Part shown: positions 15,567-24,981 of the stretch, one piece after another
Layout: the number at the start of each line of letters is the position of its first letter
Position numbering within the stretch: position 1 is the stretch's first letter
NCBI GenBank assembly: GCA_002428405.1
Contig: DIWD01000070.1
Location: forward strand, 1-27,300
Direction: 5' to 3'
DNA: 27,300 bases
Source of the DNA: a bacterium UBA6115
Lineage (GTDB): Bacteria; Bacillota_A; Clostridia; Christensenellales; Aristaeellaceae
Notes under the pieces: generated by a model
Seen by the model: the letters and a program-made list of their open reading frames with translations, nothing else
Databases searched by the model: none
Told to the model about the DNA's origin: nothing
Program-made: the position numbers and the translations under genes

Positions 15567-15780
15567 AAATAAAAATCCTTCCTCCACCATGGGACGGAAG
15601 GTTCCGCGTTGCCACCCAACTTACCGCGCGTCCGCGCAGCCTCTCCTGGCGCTGTAGGGGGCGCTCCCCTGCCGCTCCTCGCGGCCCGCTCCCGGGCGGA
15701 AAGCCCCGTCCGCCTCCGCCTCGCACCCACCGGCGGCTCTCTTCACGCGGGATAAGGGTTGGTTCCCGTTCATCACGATG
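15567..15780 (-). ncRNA. T-box riboswitch leader of serS
   Basis: The minus-strand leader of about 210 nt contains a Stem I apical element (AGAGAGC from 15742, CCGCC pairing GGCGG), the T-box core GGGTGGCAACGCGG (15617-15604), the downstream CGTCCC that completes the antiterminator, and a terminator. Its arms CCTTCC (15601-15596) and GGAAGG (15582-15577), with inner TCC/GGA pairs, are followed by ATTTTTATTT. T-boxes sense uncharged cognate tRNA, here expected to be tRNA(Ser). A TCC at 15700-15698 is a possible specifier codon, but I could not fold Stem I reliably enough to fix it. Confidence 0.93.
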
Positions 15781-15785
15781 GGCAG

Positions 15786-15814
15786 AGTATAGCACCGCAT
15801 GCACGCGCGCGCAA
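15786..15814 (-). promoter_or_regulatory. Promoter of serS and its T-box leader
   Basis: On the minus strand, TTGCGC (complement of 15809-15814), a 17-bp spacer and TATACT (complement of 15786-15791). The predicted transcript starts about where the T-box begins. Confidence 0.8.
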
Positions 15815-15892
15815 GACAGCGCATGGCGAAACCTCCGTTTGTGCGCGCCTTTGGGGTATATTCCATGCGACAGAATGAGCGGAGGGAACTCA

Positions 15893-16426
15893 ATGGAAGG
15901 GGATTACCAGGCATTTGAGGCCAGAGTGGAAGAAGTGGGGGGTTTTCTGCTTCTTCGCCTGCCGGAGGAAGTCAGCCGGGCGCTGCCCTCCCGGGGAATG
16001 GGGATGGGGGAGGGCGATATCAACCGCCGGCCCTTCACTTTGCCCCTGGAGCCGGACGGCCGGGGCGGGCACTGGCTTGAACTGAAGGGGGAGCATGCGG
16101 GGAACGTTCAGGCCGGCAGCCTGGTTTCCCTTCGCCTGCGGCCAGCCATTGACTGGCCGGAGCCATCGCTGCCGGAGGACCTGGGGAAGGCCTTGCAGCA
16201 GGAAGGCTTATCGGACGCCTGGGCCGCCTGCACTGTCAGGGCGAGGTGGGAATGGATCCGCTGGGCGCGCGCGACCGGCAACCCCGCCACACGGGAAAAG
16301 CGCGTGAAGGTGGCCTGTGACAAGCTCAGGAAGGGCGAACGGCGCCCCTGCTGCTTCAACGCTTCCAGCTGTACTCTGTCCCAGGTCTGCAAATCCGGGG
16401 TGCTTGATCCGCCCGGCGCGGGCTGA
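15893..16426 (+). CDS. DUF1905 / YdeI-OmpD-associated family protein
   Basis: A 177-residue protein with two recognisable parts. Residues about 5-85 form a DUF1905-like beta barrel (GGFLLLRLPEEVSRAL, then NRRPFTLPLEPDG). Residues about 105-165 form the YdeI/OmpdA helical segment, with W-x-W-I-R-W-A, the T-R-E-K-R motif and GERRPCCFN. Members are widespread and poorly understood; E. coli YdeI has been tied to stress and antimicrobial-peptide tolerance, which need not apply here. GGAGGG before the ATG at 15893 sets the start; an in-frame ATG at 15839 lies in the promoter region. It is divergent from serS. TATATT at 15857-15862 may be its -10, without a good -35. Confidence 0.87.
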   Translation: MEGDYQAFEARVEEVGGFLLLRLPEEVSRALPSRGMGMGEGDINRRPFTLPLEPDGRGGHWLELKGEHAGNVQAGSLVSLRLRPAIDWPEPSLPEDLGKALQQEGLSDAWAACTVRARWEWIRWARATGNPATREKRVKVACDKLRKGERRPCCFNASSCTLSQVCKSGVLDPPGAG

Positions 16427-16504
16427 CCGGATGTGCTGAGGGACAGGGAATGCGGCCTGCCGGATTTTTCTTTGGCCTATCATCCCGGTCAAACGATGCT
16501 GATC

Positions 16505-17524
16505 CTAATCATCGCCGTCTTCCTGGAATTCCTCGGGCACAAAACCGCGGATAAGCTGCGCCATCATATATCCGGTCTTGCCGTCCACCCAGACCTGCTT
16601 CCAGTAGTCGGTGCCGCCGGTCACCACGACTTCGGTGCCGTTGGGGTAGAGCCCCAGGGATTCAGAGGCGGTGGAGCCCCTTGAGCGCAGGTGCGCGCCC
16701 TGGCCGTCTGGGTTGTCGATCACACTTAGGGAACCATCCGGGCGCGGAATGAAGGCTTCAGGTACAATATCCGCGTAGACGGGCTGCGGGGTGAGAGCGG
16801 AGGCCATCATGAAACCTGTCTTTCCCTCCTCTGTCAGCACATGGGCGAATTCCTCCGTCACACCCAGCACACGCACAGGCTGGCCGTTTGGGACTGCGCC
16901 CTGCTTCTCGGACTGGTAGGATTGCCCCGCCCGCAGGGTGAGGCTGAAGCCGTCCTGATAATTGACCAGAACAGTGGGTATCAATACCGGCACGCTGCCC
17001 ACCGGCCCGTCCAGCGCCAGCCGGCTTGTTTCGATAAAGCCTTCCAGGCTGCCGATGCGGACTTTGGTCCAGCTGTCGTTTGCTTGTTCAAGAACCCGGG
17101 CGACCACGCCGGAAAAATACTTGCCCAGGGACTTTGAATCCCTGCCGGCGTTCTGGCGCAGATGGACACGGGTATAGGGATCCGGGCTGTTCACGATGGC
17201 CAGCGCCGAACCGTCATCGGCATTCTTTTGGCGCAGGCCTTCAGGCTTCACCCAGCCGTGCAGACGGTCTCCCGCCTCGGAAAATACCAGGACCTCCGCC
17301 CAGGAATCATTGAGGGAAAGCAGCTCAAAGGCTTCGCCTGTGCCAAGTTCCCGTAAAACAGCGGAGGCGTCATCGCTGTTTTCATATACCGGTTTAGCCG
17401 CTCCGGTGTTGAGGTACAGCTGGGGCTCTACCACAAAACTTTCCTGTCCGGCCCGGCCGGCAAGGGGCAGGAGCAGGGAAAGCATCAGCAAGGTCACAAC
17501 CAGCGTCTGCAAAGCCTTTTTCAT
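16505..17524 (-). CDS. Secreted protein with four bacterial SH3 (SH3b) repeats
   Basis: A 339-residue exported protein with a signal peptide (MKKALQTLVVT, then a Leu-rich core ending near Ala-Gly-Arg-Ala-Gly). Four SH3b-like repeats follow, at about 38-98, 107-172, 182-248 and 262-328. Each has a Leu-Arg-x-x-Gly or similar strand, a central G-x-x-V/F-x-V-L element, a Trp/Phe-x-x-V strand and a final G-Y/F/W-M/I/V element. SH3b domains commonly bind cell-wall peptides. No catalytic domain is present, so wall binding or sensing is the likely role. The start at 17524 places AAAGGA 11 bases upstream; the ATG at 17536 abuts that site. The acidic tail EEFQEDGDD is unusual but fits a surface protein. 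Confidence 0.88.
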   Translation of the reverse strand: MKKALQTLVVTLLMLSLLLPLAGRAGQESFVVEPQLYLNTGAAKPVYENSDDASAVLRELGTGEAFELLSLNDSWAEVLVFSEAGDRLHGWVKPEGLRQKNADDGSALAIVNSPDPYTRVHLRQNAGRDSKSLGKYFSGVVARVLEQANDSWTKVRIGSLEGFIETSRLALDGPVGSVPVLIPTVLVNYQDGFSLTLRAGQSYQSEKQGAVPNGQPVRVLGVTEEFAHVLTEEGKTGFMMASALTPQPVYADIVPEAFIPRPDGSLSVIDNPDGQGAHLRSRGSTASESLGLYPNGTEVVVTGGTDYWKQVWVDGKTGYMMAQLIRGFVPEEFQEDGDD

Positions 17525-17849
17525 CAATACAGTCATCCTTTCGCATCGCTCAGGCACAATGAGTGATGAAACGCGATATCAGAAAACGCATCATCCTCAA
17601 GCGCCGCAGAACTGTGCCTTTTGATTATACCCCTCGGGCTGTCCGGCGTGGAATTGCCTGAGGTCGCATGGTTTTCTCAACATTATTTGTGTATTTCAAG
17701 ATACGCCGCCTGTGTGGTATAATCAGAAAAATCCAACCTGCGGCGTTTATGCCAATGGTACCGTAACCAACGGGCTGCATTGCAAAGAACGAAGAACAGC
17801 ATAGCTCAGCACTCACAACCGGATGCTTTATCAGGAGCGAGCGAGGACG
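17525..17849. other. Intergenic region with divergent promoters
   Basis: The 325-base region separates the SH3b gene (minus) from the molybdenum operon (plus). A minus-strand TATAAT (complement of 17624-17629) has only a weak -35 and would give the SH3b gene a leader of about 90 bases. A plus-strand promoter is listed separately. Between that promoter and the first operon gene lies a leader of roughly 120 bases with two small hairpins (GGC-GTTTAT-GCC at 17737-17752 approximately, then GGTACCGTAACC). I do not recognise a known riboswitch, including the Moco RNA. Confidence 0.6.
17695..17723 (+). promoter_or_regulatory. Promoter of the molybdenum hydroxylase operon
   Basis: An extended -10, TGG then TATAAT (17718-17723), with TTCAAG (17695-17700) 17 bp upstream. 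Confidence 0.72.
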
Positions 17850-18428
17850 ATGAGGATAGAAGGCGTCATTCTGGCCGCCGGGCGGTCCAAAAGGACCGCG
17901 CCGGAGTGGAAGCTGGGCTTTGCGCTGGACGGGCAGACCGTGCTTGAACGGAGTGTCAGGAGCATGCGGCCTTTCTGCATACGAATATTTATAGTGACAG
18001 GCGCGCATGCAAAGGCTGTTGGGGACCTGTTGCGGGGGCAGGCCGGTGTCACGCTCGTGCACAACCCGGATTTCGCTTCAGGGATGTACGGGTCTGTTAA
18101 AACCGGGCTGCGGTGTACCGATGCGGACGCGGTGTTCGTACTTCCGGGTGACTGCCCCTTTGTGCCGCCGGAGGTCTATTCCGCGCTGCTGAATGCGCAG
18201 GGCGGTATCGCTGTCCCTGTCTGGCAGGGGCACGCGGGGCATCCGGTGCTTCTTGACCGCCCCGCCTGTTCAGAGCTATTAAATGACGATACCTGTCAAA
18301 CCCTCCGCCAGTTCATAGCGTCGCGCCAACACACGCTGGTGGAGGTGGACTGCCCCGGTATCCTCATGGACATTGACACCAACGAAGAGTATCTCGGGGC
18401 CTTGCGGCAGGTGAATGGAGGTGAATAA
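17850..18428 (+). CDS. MocA-like molybdenum cofactor nucleotidyltransferase
   Basis: A 192-residue MobA/MocA-type transferase, expected to add CMP (or a related nucleotide) to molybdopterin for the hydroxylase encoded next. Visible marks are ILAAGRSKR (7-15) for nucleotide binding with Lys21, GMYGSVKTGL (78-87), LPGDCPF (98-104), GHAGHPVLL (127-135) and DIDTNEEY (174-181). The GHP-x-L-L element is typical of MocA-type enzymes that serve xanthine dehydrogenase-like proteins. The start at 17850 is chosen for the N-terminus MRIEGVILAAG and nearby GAGGACG; an in-frame ATG at 17823 has no ribosome binding site. It ends one base before the next start, placing cofactor finishing and enzyme under one promoter. 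Confidence 0.9.
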   Translation: MRIEGVILAAGRSKRTAPEWKLGFALDGQTVLERSVRSMRPFCIRIFIVTGAHAKAVGDLLRGQAGVTLVHNPDFASGMYGSVKTGLRCTDADAVFVLPGDCPFVPPEVYSALLNAQGGIAVPVWQGHAGHPVLLDRPACSELLNDDTCQTLRQFIASRQHTLVEVDCPGILMDIDTNEEYLGALRQVNGGE

Positions 18429-18429
18429 A

Positions 18430-20554
18430 GTGGGCTCCATTACGGAATCAGCCGGACGATTTGATTTTGCTGAAAAGGTCACAGGCTCAGCGCTGTACAG
18501 CGCGGACCTGAAGTATGAGGGGATGTTTTATGCCAGAACCCTCCGCTCGGTAAAGCCGCGGGCATGGCTGAAGGCTGTCCGGCTGCCGGAGCTGCCCAAG
18601 GGTTACCAGGCGGTCGACTGCCGGGACATCCCTGGCAAAAACGCGGTCCCGATCGTGACAGATGACCAGCCGTTTTTCGCAGAAAATGCCGTCAACTATA
18701 TCGGAGAGCCTATCCTGATCCTTGTGGGTCCGGACAAGGAGGTCCTCAACGGGCTTCTGGGGCAGATTGAGGTGGATTATGAGGAGCGCCCGGCCATCCT
18801 GACGCTGGAGCAGGCGATGTCACAGACGAGTGACTTTATCTCCGGGGACAAACCCTGGTTCGTGGAATACGTGTACGGCAAGGGCGATGTGGACAGCGCG
18901 ATCCAAAAGGCTTGCGACTGTGTGGAGGAGGAGTTCCGCACAGGGTATCAGGAACAGGCCTACCTGGAGACGCAGGGCATGGTCGCGTCCTTTGAGGACG
19001 GCATGATCACGGTCCGCGGGTCCATGCAATGCCCCTATTACATCGTGGAAGCGCTGAAACAGGCGTTTGGATGGGACGAATCCCGCATCCGGGTGATTCA
19101 GATGCCTACCGGCGGCGGGTTTGGCGGCAAGGAGGAATACCCCTCCATTCCCGCGGTGCACGCCGCGCTGGCGGCCATCAAGACCGGAAAGCCGGTCCAG
19201 CTGGTTCTTGACCGGCAGGAAGACATCCTCTGCACGACCAAGCGCCATCCCTCACTCATCCGCCTGAAAAGCTGGCTGGATGGGAAGGGGCATATCCTTG
19301 CGCGGGAGATCGAGGTCGCGGCGGACGCGGGCGCTTATGCCGGGCTGTCCAGCGTTGTGCTGCAGCGCATGATCTATTCAGCAGCCGGTGTGTACCGGGT
19401 GGAGAACCTCCGGGTGCGCGGGAGGGCCTATGCCACCAACAAAGTCGTCAGCGGGGCATTCCGCGGGTTCGGTGGGCCGCAGGTCTTCTTTGCCATCGAG
19501 ATGCACATGGAGCACATCGCAAAGCGCCTGGGCGTGGACTCCCTGCAGTTAAGGCGCGCGCACTTCCTTCGCCAGGGGGATACCACCTCCACGGGGGGGC
19601 TGCTCCGCAGCCCGGTCCAGCTGGAAACGCTGACGGACACGGTATGCCGCCTGTCCGGATATCAGGCAAAACGGCTCAAGCCGTTTACCGGGAACGGAAG
19701 GCTGCGCGGCATCGGCTGCTCGGTGTTCTTCCATGGCTGCGGATTTACCGGCTCGGGCGAGCGGGACCTGCTCAATCCCGTTGTCCGCTTGCGTAAGCAG
19801 GCCGACGGCACGGTGCGTATCTTTGCTTCCAGCACTGAGATCGGCCAGGGGGCGATGACCGCGCTGAGCAAGATCGTGGCGCATACGCTGGGTATCCCGC
19901 TGTCCCAGGTCCGCAACACCTACCCTGATACCCTCGTCTGCCCGGATTCCGGGCCGACAGTCGCGTCCCGAACAGTGCTGGTGGTCGGCAGGCTGCTTCA
20001 GGATGCCGCCCTGCAGCTCAGACGGCGCTGGGAAGAACCGGAATGTGAGGTGGAGGCAAGATTCCATTATCCGGAAGGATTCTCCTGGGACAAGGACCGC
20101 CATCTGGGGGATGCGTATCCGGAGTATGCCTGGGGGGCGAATGTGGTGGAAATCCAGCTGGATCCGGTGACCTGCGCCTATGAGATCACAGGCGCCTGGG
20201 CGGCGTATGACGTTGGCACAGTGATCGATGAGCGGATCGCACTGGGACAGGTGGAGGGCGGCATGGCGCAGGGCCTGGGCTACGGCGCCATGGAGAAACT
20301 GGAGTTTTCAGGCGGCAGGCCTCTGCAGTGCAGCCTGACGGACTATGCCCTGCCGACTTGCCTGGACCTGCCGCCCGTCGTCTGCCGCCTGGTCGGAAGC
20401 CCCTCTGTCATCGGCCCCTACGGGGCCCGCGGCCTGGGGGAAGTGACCCTGGTAGGCGCTGCGCCCGCGCTGGCTGCGGCGGTGGAGAACGCCCTTGGAA
20501 AACCGGTGACATGTCTGCCTGTCACACCGGAATCGATCCTGGAGTTGATACAAC

Positions 20555-20562
<8 letters not shown>
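18430..20562 (+). CDS. Xanthine dehydrogenase-like molybdopterin-binding subunit
   Basis: A 710-residue catalytic subunit of a molybdenum hydroxylase, probably acting on a purine or similar heterocycle. The N-terminal a/b hammerhead domain (about 12-125, FAEKVTGSALYSAD) is followed by the Moco-binding domains: EQAYLETQG (about 175-183), TGGGFGGKEE (227-236), AFRGFGGPQ (343-351), STEIGQGAMT (about 468-477) and GARGLGE (665-671), whose Glu671 matches the catalytic base. RGFGGPQ is the xanthine dehydrogenase form rather than the RGAGRPE form of aldehyde or CO dehydrogenases. The protein is somewhat short for the family (often 750-780). Start is GTG at 18430, with GGAGGTGA five bases upstream; ATG 18415 overlaps that site. 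Confidence 0.94.
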
Positions 20563-21024
<462 letters not shown>

Positions 21025-21049
<25 letters not shown>

Positions 21050-21861
21050 TCCTTCAGGAAGCCCTTCACTTGCGTTCCTGTGAAAACGCGCAGGTCGTGG
21101 CGGGCGGCACTGACTGGATGCTCAGGCGGGCGCGGTCTTCTCCGGGGAAACAGCCGGTGCTGTACGTTGGCGGGCTGAAGGAACTGCAGGGGATCGTCCT
21201 GCGCGGGGATACACTGTGCATCGGGGCTGCCTGCACGCTCACGGACTTGCTTTTAAGCCCCCTGCTGCCGGATTGCCTCAAGCAGCCCCTTGCCCAGATG
21301 GCGTCCCCTGCCATTCGGAATGTGGCCACTATCGGCGGCAATGTGTGCAATGCCTCCCCGGCCGCGGATGCGGTGCCCATGCTCTACGCGCTGGACGCGG
21401 TCCTGCGGCTGCAGTCCGAAGGGGGCGGGGAGACGGTGCCTGTGCAGGATTTTATTCTGGCGCCGGGCAGGACGAGGCTAAAAGAGGGGCAGCTGCTCAC
21501 GCAGATCCATATCCCACTTCAGCGCGCCTGGCGCTGCACATACCGGAAGGTCGGGATGCGCCGGGCGAACAGCCTGTCCAAGCTTTCCTTCTATGCGCTG
21601 ACGGATCGTTCAGCAGGAGGCCTCACGGATGTCCGCATCACGTTTGGCGCGGTCGCGCCTGTCGTGGTCAGGAGCCGGGAAATGGAGCAAGAGATCCTGT
21701 CGGGTAATCAGCCGCTTTCCAAGGATCAGATGCAGCGGATCATCACACAATATGACAAACTGCTCCGGCCCATCGACGATGCCCGCTCAAACCAGGTATA
21801 CCGGCGTGAGATATCACTGCGGCTGTTGAAACAATTCCTGGCGGAGGAGATAAACAAGTGA
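21025..21861 (+). CDS. FAD-binding subunit of the molybdenum hydroxylase
   Basis: A 278-residue flavoprotein subunit that takes electrons from the 2Fe-2S subunit and hands them to NAD or another acceptor. The FAD motifs are VVAGGTDWM (24-32) and ATIGGNVCNASPAADAVP (101-118), with a C-terminal CO-dehydrogenase-flavoprotein-like domain (about 170-275, KVGMRRANSLSKLS). GTG at 21025 is taken as the start because AAGGAGGGAG precedes it and the protein then begins AIVYRPL; an in-frame ATG at 20956 would add a basic stretch read from inside the preceding gene. Overlap with that gene is 25 bases. Confidence 0.95.
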
Positions 21862-22481
21862 AGAAATACTTACTGGCACTTCTGTTCTGGGGCGGTGTCT
21901 GGGGAATCTGCGAAGCGACCGTTGGCTATGCTTTGCACTTTGCGGCGGTGGCGCTGCCGGGCCTTCCCGGAGCGCTGATGTTCCCCGTCGGTTTTTTCTG
22001 TATGCATCAGGCACAGAAAGCCACCGGCAGGACGGCCGCGGCTTTTCACATCGCCATGATTGCAGCTTTCATCAAACTGGTGGACTTCCTGATGCCCGGG
22101 TATGACGCGATCCGCATCGTAAATCCGGCGCTGTCCATCCTTCTGGAAGGGCTGGCGGTCACCGCTGTCTGCGCGCTGTTCCGTGCGCGCGGCAGCACGC
22201 CGGGATTTCTTCAGGTGCTGGGGGCAGGTATCCTGTGGCGCTCGCTGTTTGCCGGATACCTTTATCTGATTTCCCTTGCTGACCTGCCGGCAGAGCTTGT
22301 GACAAGCGGCATCCCTACCCTCCTGCGCTTTGTCCTGCTGGAGAGTCTGGTCAACGGCTTGATCATCTCCGCCGGCTTGCGGCTGATGCAGAGGCTCCCG
22401 GCGCGCAGGCCGTTTGAAATCAGCCCGGCTGCTGCCTGGCTGGCTGTGCTGGCTGCGCTGGGTCTGCAGGCAATCCTTTAG
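21858..22481 (+). CDS. Polytopic membrane protein of unknown function in the molybdenum operon
   Basis: A 207-residue, very hydrophobic protein with about six predicted membrane helices (roughly 3-22, 28-50, 58-77, 88-107, 116-136 and 185-205, with a further hydrophobic stretch near 150-172). Notable polar residues within helices include Glu19 (WGICEATVGY), His27 and Asp74 in AAFIKLVDFLMPGYD, which could line a path or bind a ligand. Starts with GTG, overlapping the FAD-subunit stop by four bases, with GGAGGAG upstream. It could be a transporter of molybdate, purine or another substrate, an ECF S-component-like protein, or a membrane anchor; I know no function for this family. I recall similar proteins beside molybdenum hydroxylases in Clostridia. 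Confidence 0.85.
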   Translation: MKKYLLALLFWGGVWGICEATVGYALHFAAVALPGLPGALMFPVGFFCMHQAQKATGRTAAAFHIAMIAAFIKLVDFLMPGYDAIRIVNPALSILLEGLAVTAVCALFRARGSTPGFLQVLGAGILWRSLFAGYLYLISLADLPAELVTSGIPTLLRFVLLESLVNGLIISAGLRLMQRLPARRPFEISPAAAWLAVLAALGLQAIL

Positions 22482-22486
22482 CGCCG

Positions 22487-22978
22487 ATGATCCGGATCAT
22501 CACAGGAAGTGTCAACGCAGGAAAAACCGCCCTGATGAGGGAACTGTTCCGGAAGACGTCCGCGGCGGACGGAATCCTGAGTGAAAAGCTATTTGACAAG
22601 GGACACTTCATCGGCTATCGCCTCACGCATCCGCAGGACGGGGAGGGGATGGAGCTTGCCCTGCTCAGCAAGGCGTATCACGGGCAGTTTGAGGAAGCCG
22701 GCCGGCTGGGGCCCTATGTTTTTTCGGCGGATGCTTTTCGCTTTGGTATAGGGATCCTGGAACAGTCAATCGCGGATCCGGCTGTCCGCGCTCTCTTTCT
22801 GGATGAGGCGGGCCCGCTGGAATTGAAGGGCCAGGGCTTTGCCGGCGTGCTGCCAGCGTTGCTGCGCAGCGGCAAGGAGCTGTACATCACCGTGCGTACC
22901 AGCTGCCTTGAAAGCTTTCTCCGGAAATATCCTGTATCGGACTATCGCTTGATTCAGGTCCCTGTGAACGAATCGTGA
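22487..22978 (+). CDS. THEP1-like P-loop NTPase of the molybdenum operon
   Basis: A 163-residue NTPase of the THEP1/nucleoside-triphosphatase group. Walker A is GSVNAGKT (7-14). Walker B and the family signature are LFLDEAGPLEL (103-113), where the D-E-x-G-P-x-E pattern is characteristic. The physiological role of this group is not settled. Here it is the last gene of the molybdenum hydroxylase operon, five bases after the membrane-protein gene, which suggests it energises cofactor handling, enzyme maturation or transport with that protein. No good ribosome binding site precedes the ATG, so coupling to the upstream gene is likely. Confidence 0.85.
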   Translation: MIRIITGSVNAGKTALMRELFRKTSAADGILSEKLFDKGHFIGYRLTHPQDGEGMELALLSKAYHGQFEEAGRLGPYVFSADAFRFGIGILEQSIADPAVRALFLDEAGPLELKGQGFAGVLPALLRSGKELYITVRTSCLESFLRKYPVSDYRLIQVPVNES

Positions 22979-23035
22979 TGCTCCGCCTGGACGGGGTGAT
23001 CCTGAGTGATCCCGCTTCCCGGCATGGCGGTCCGC

Positions 23036-23085
23036 CAAAGAACGAGCACCTCCGGGCGTTCTTCCCGGAGGTGCTCGTTGCTTTG
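23036..23085. terminator. Long perfect hairpin between convergent operons
   Basis: The arms 23041-23056 and 23064-23079 (16 bp, perfect, containing GAGCACCTCCGGG) surround loop CGTTCTT. CAAAG and CTTTG extend the stem after one bulged G. It lies between the ends of the molybdenum operon and the ABC exporter operon and probably terminates both. No long T-run follows on either strand. Confidence 0.8.
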
Positions 23086-23115
23086 TGAAAGAAAGATGCC
23101 GGTTTTTCGGACTGC

Positions 23116-24981
23116 TTAATCCGGCACTGCGCTTTTCGTCCCGCCCTTGCCCAGCGCCTGGCTGGCGGCCTCTTCGCGGAACTGGTTGGTGTAGAGCTGG
23201 TAATAGGCGCCGCGGCGTTTGAGCAGTTCTTCATGCCGGCCTTCTTCTCTGATCACCCCGTCTTCAACCAGCAGGATGCGGTCCGCGGAGCGGATGGTGG
23301 AGAGCCTGTGGGCGATGATGAAACTGGTGCGGCCCTGAAGCGTCTTTTCAATCGCGTGCTGGATGGCCATCTCTGTTTCGGTATCCACCGAGGAGGTCGC
23401 CTCGTCCAGCACGAAGATCCTCGGGTCATGCAGAATGGCGCGGGCAAAGGAAATCAGCTGTTTCTCGCCGGTTGACAGGCGGCTGCCGCCCTCGCCGACC
23501 GGGGTCAGATAGCCTTTGTCCATTTTTTGGATGAAGCCGTCGGCGTTGACCAGTTTCGCTGCGGTCATCGCTTCCTCCTCGCTTGCCTCAGGCCTTGCGT
23601 AGCGCAGGTTGTCCAGCACGGTCCCTGAAAACAGGTGCGGTTCCTGCAGGACGTATCCGATGCTGCTCTGCAGCCACAGCTGGCTGCGCTCGCGGTAGTC
23701 CCTGCCGTCGATGAGGATGCGGCCGGAGCTGGGTTCGTAAAACCTGCAGATGAGGTTGACGATGGTGGACTTTCCGGCGCCGGTCGGACCGACGATGGCG
23801 ACATTCTCACCGGGCTTGACATGCAGGTTAAAGTCTTTGAGGACCTCCTCGCCGTCCTTGTATTTGAAGCTGACGTTCTCAAAGGTCACCTCGCCGGTGA
23901 TGTCTTCCCAGTTCTCGTATTTCGGATGGAAATTGTCGCCGTAGCGGGCTTCGACCTCGGCGCTGTCCTGGATCTCGGGCTCTGTTTCCATAAGGCCCAG
24001 CACGCGCTCCGCCGCGGCCTGGATGCGCTGCATCTCGCTGAAGGTCGCGGCGATGTCGCGGATGGGGTTGAAAAACTGTACGGAGTAGTTCACAAAGGCG
24101 GTCACCGTGCCCAGGGTCAGAACGCCTCCCAGCACCTTGCCGGCGCCTTCGCCCAACACATATGCGGTTGCAAGGGAGGAGACGGAGATGACCAGCGGCA
24201 GAAAGAGGCTGGACAGGGTAGCGGAGCGGATCGCTGCCTTGCGCATGGCGCCGGTCAGTTCCCCGAACTCCTGATAGTTCTGGTCCTCGCGCACGAGTGA
24301 TTTGGTGGTTTTTGCCCCCATGATGCCCTCGTTGAAGGCGCCGGTGATGCGGGAGTTGATTTTGCGTACCTCGCGCTGGGCCTTGAGGATGCGTTTTTGG
24401 AAAAACGCTGAAATCAAGGCAAGGACCGGGAGGATGGCCAGCACGCCCAGGGCCAGCTGCCAATTAATGGCAAGCATGGCGATGGTGCAGGAGATGAGGA
24501 AAATGACAGCCCAGACCAGATCCACAAGGCCCCAGCCGAACGCCTCTGACAGGTGGCTGATGTCGCTGGTGAGCCTGCTCATCAGGTGCCCGACGGACAT
24601 CTTGTCATAGTAGGAGAAGGAGAGCTCCTGCAGCTTGCGGAAGCCCTTCTGGCGCATGTCATAGGCGACATTGTGCTCAACCCGCCCGGCCAGGAGGATG
24701 AAGAAGAAAATGACCGCGACCTGCAGCAGGATGACCGCCAGGTATACCAATGCGAAAGGCCACAGGGAGACCGCTGCCTCCCCCGGCCTGATGTAGTTGT
24801 CAATCGCGTGGCGTGTGAGCAGCGGCATCAACACGTCAGTGCTGGCCAGGATGGACATGAACAGGGCGACAAAGCCCATGTTCTTCCAGTGCCTGCGCAT
24901 GTGAAGGAAGAGTTTTTTGAACAGGCTGAAATCAAATTTCTTGGTGTAATCCTGTTCTTCCGGAAAGCTGAAATCACTCAT
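23116..24981 (-). CDS. Heterodimeric ABC exporter, subunit with consensus Walker B and degenerate signature
   Basis: A 621-residue half-transporter with an N-terminal six-helix exporter domain (about 35-320) and an ATPase domain (about 363-605). The latter has A-loop Tyr374, Walker A GPTGAGKST (398-406), Q-loop Gln446, signature LSTGE (502-506) instead of LSGGQ, Walker B FVLDEA with Glu527, and H-loop His558. It keeps the catalytic Glu but has an altered signature, the mirror image of its partner. The start overlaps the partner's end by eight bases (ATGAGTGA), with AAGAGGCGC upstream. Related pairs (LmrCD, TM287/288) export drugs and lipophilic compounds; the substrate here is unknown. Confidence 0.95.
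   Translation of the reverse strand: MSDFSFPEEQDYTKKFDFSLFKKLFLHMRRHWKNMGFVALFMSILASTDVLMPLLTRHAIDNYIRPGEAAVSLWPFALVYLAVILLQVAVIFFFILLAGRVEHNVAYDMRQKGFRKLQELSFSYYDKMSVGHLMSRLTSDISHLSEAFGWGLVDLVWAVIFLISCTIAMLAINWQLALGVLAILPVLALISAFFQKRILKAQREVRKINSRITGAFNEGIMGAKTTKSLVREDQNYQEFGELTGAMRKAAIRSATLSSLFLPLVISVSSLATAYVLGEGAGKVLGGVLTLGTVTAFVNYSVQFFNPIRDIAATFSEMQRIQAAAERVLGLMETEPEIQDSAEVEARYGDNFHPKYENWEDITGEVTFENVSFKYKDGEEVLKDFNLHVKPGENVAIVGPTGAGKSTIVNLICRFYEPSSGRILIDGRDYRERSQLWLQSSIGYVLQEPHLFSGTVLDNLRYARPEASEEEAMTAAKLVNADGFIQKMDKGYLTPVGEGGSRLSTGEKQLISFARAILHDPRIFVLDEATSSVDTETEMAIQHAIEKTLQGRTSFIIAHRLSTIRSADRILLVEDGVIREEGRHEELLKRRGAYYQLYTNQFREEAASQALGKGGTKSAVPD

Noticed and set aside
16430..16504. Possible terminator between the YdeI-like gene and the SH3b gene
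   Set aside because: TTTTTCTTT is present at about 16466, but the only stems before it are three or four pairs with tight loops, so I do not call it.
17625..18062. 145-residue minus-strand open frame over the operon promoter and the MocA-like gene
   Set aside because: It would run through a good promoter and antisense to a recognisable gene, and has no family features.
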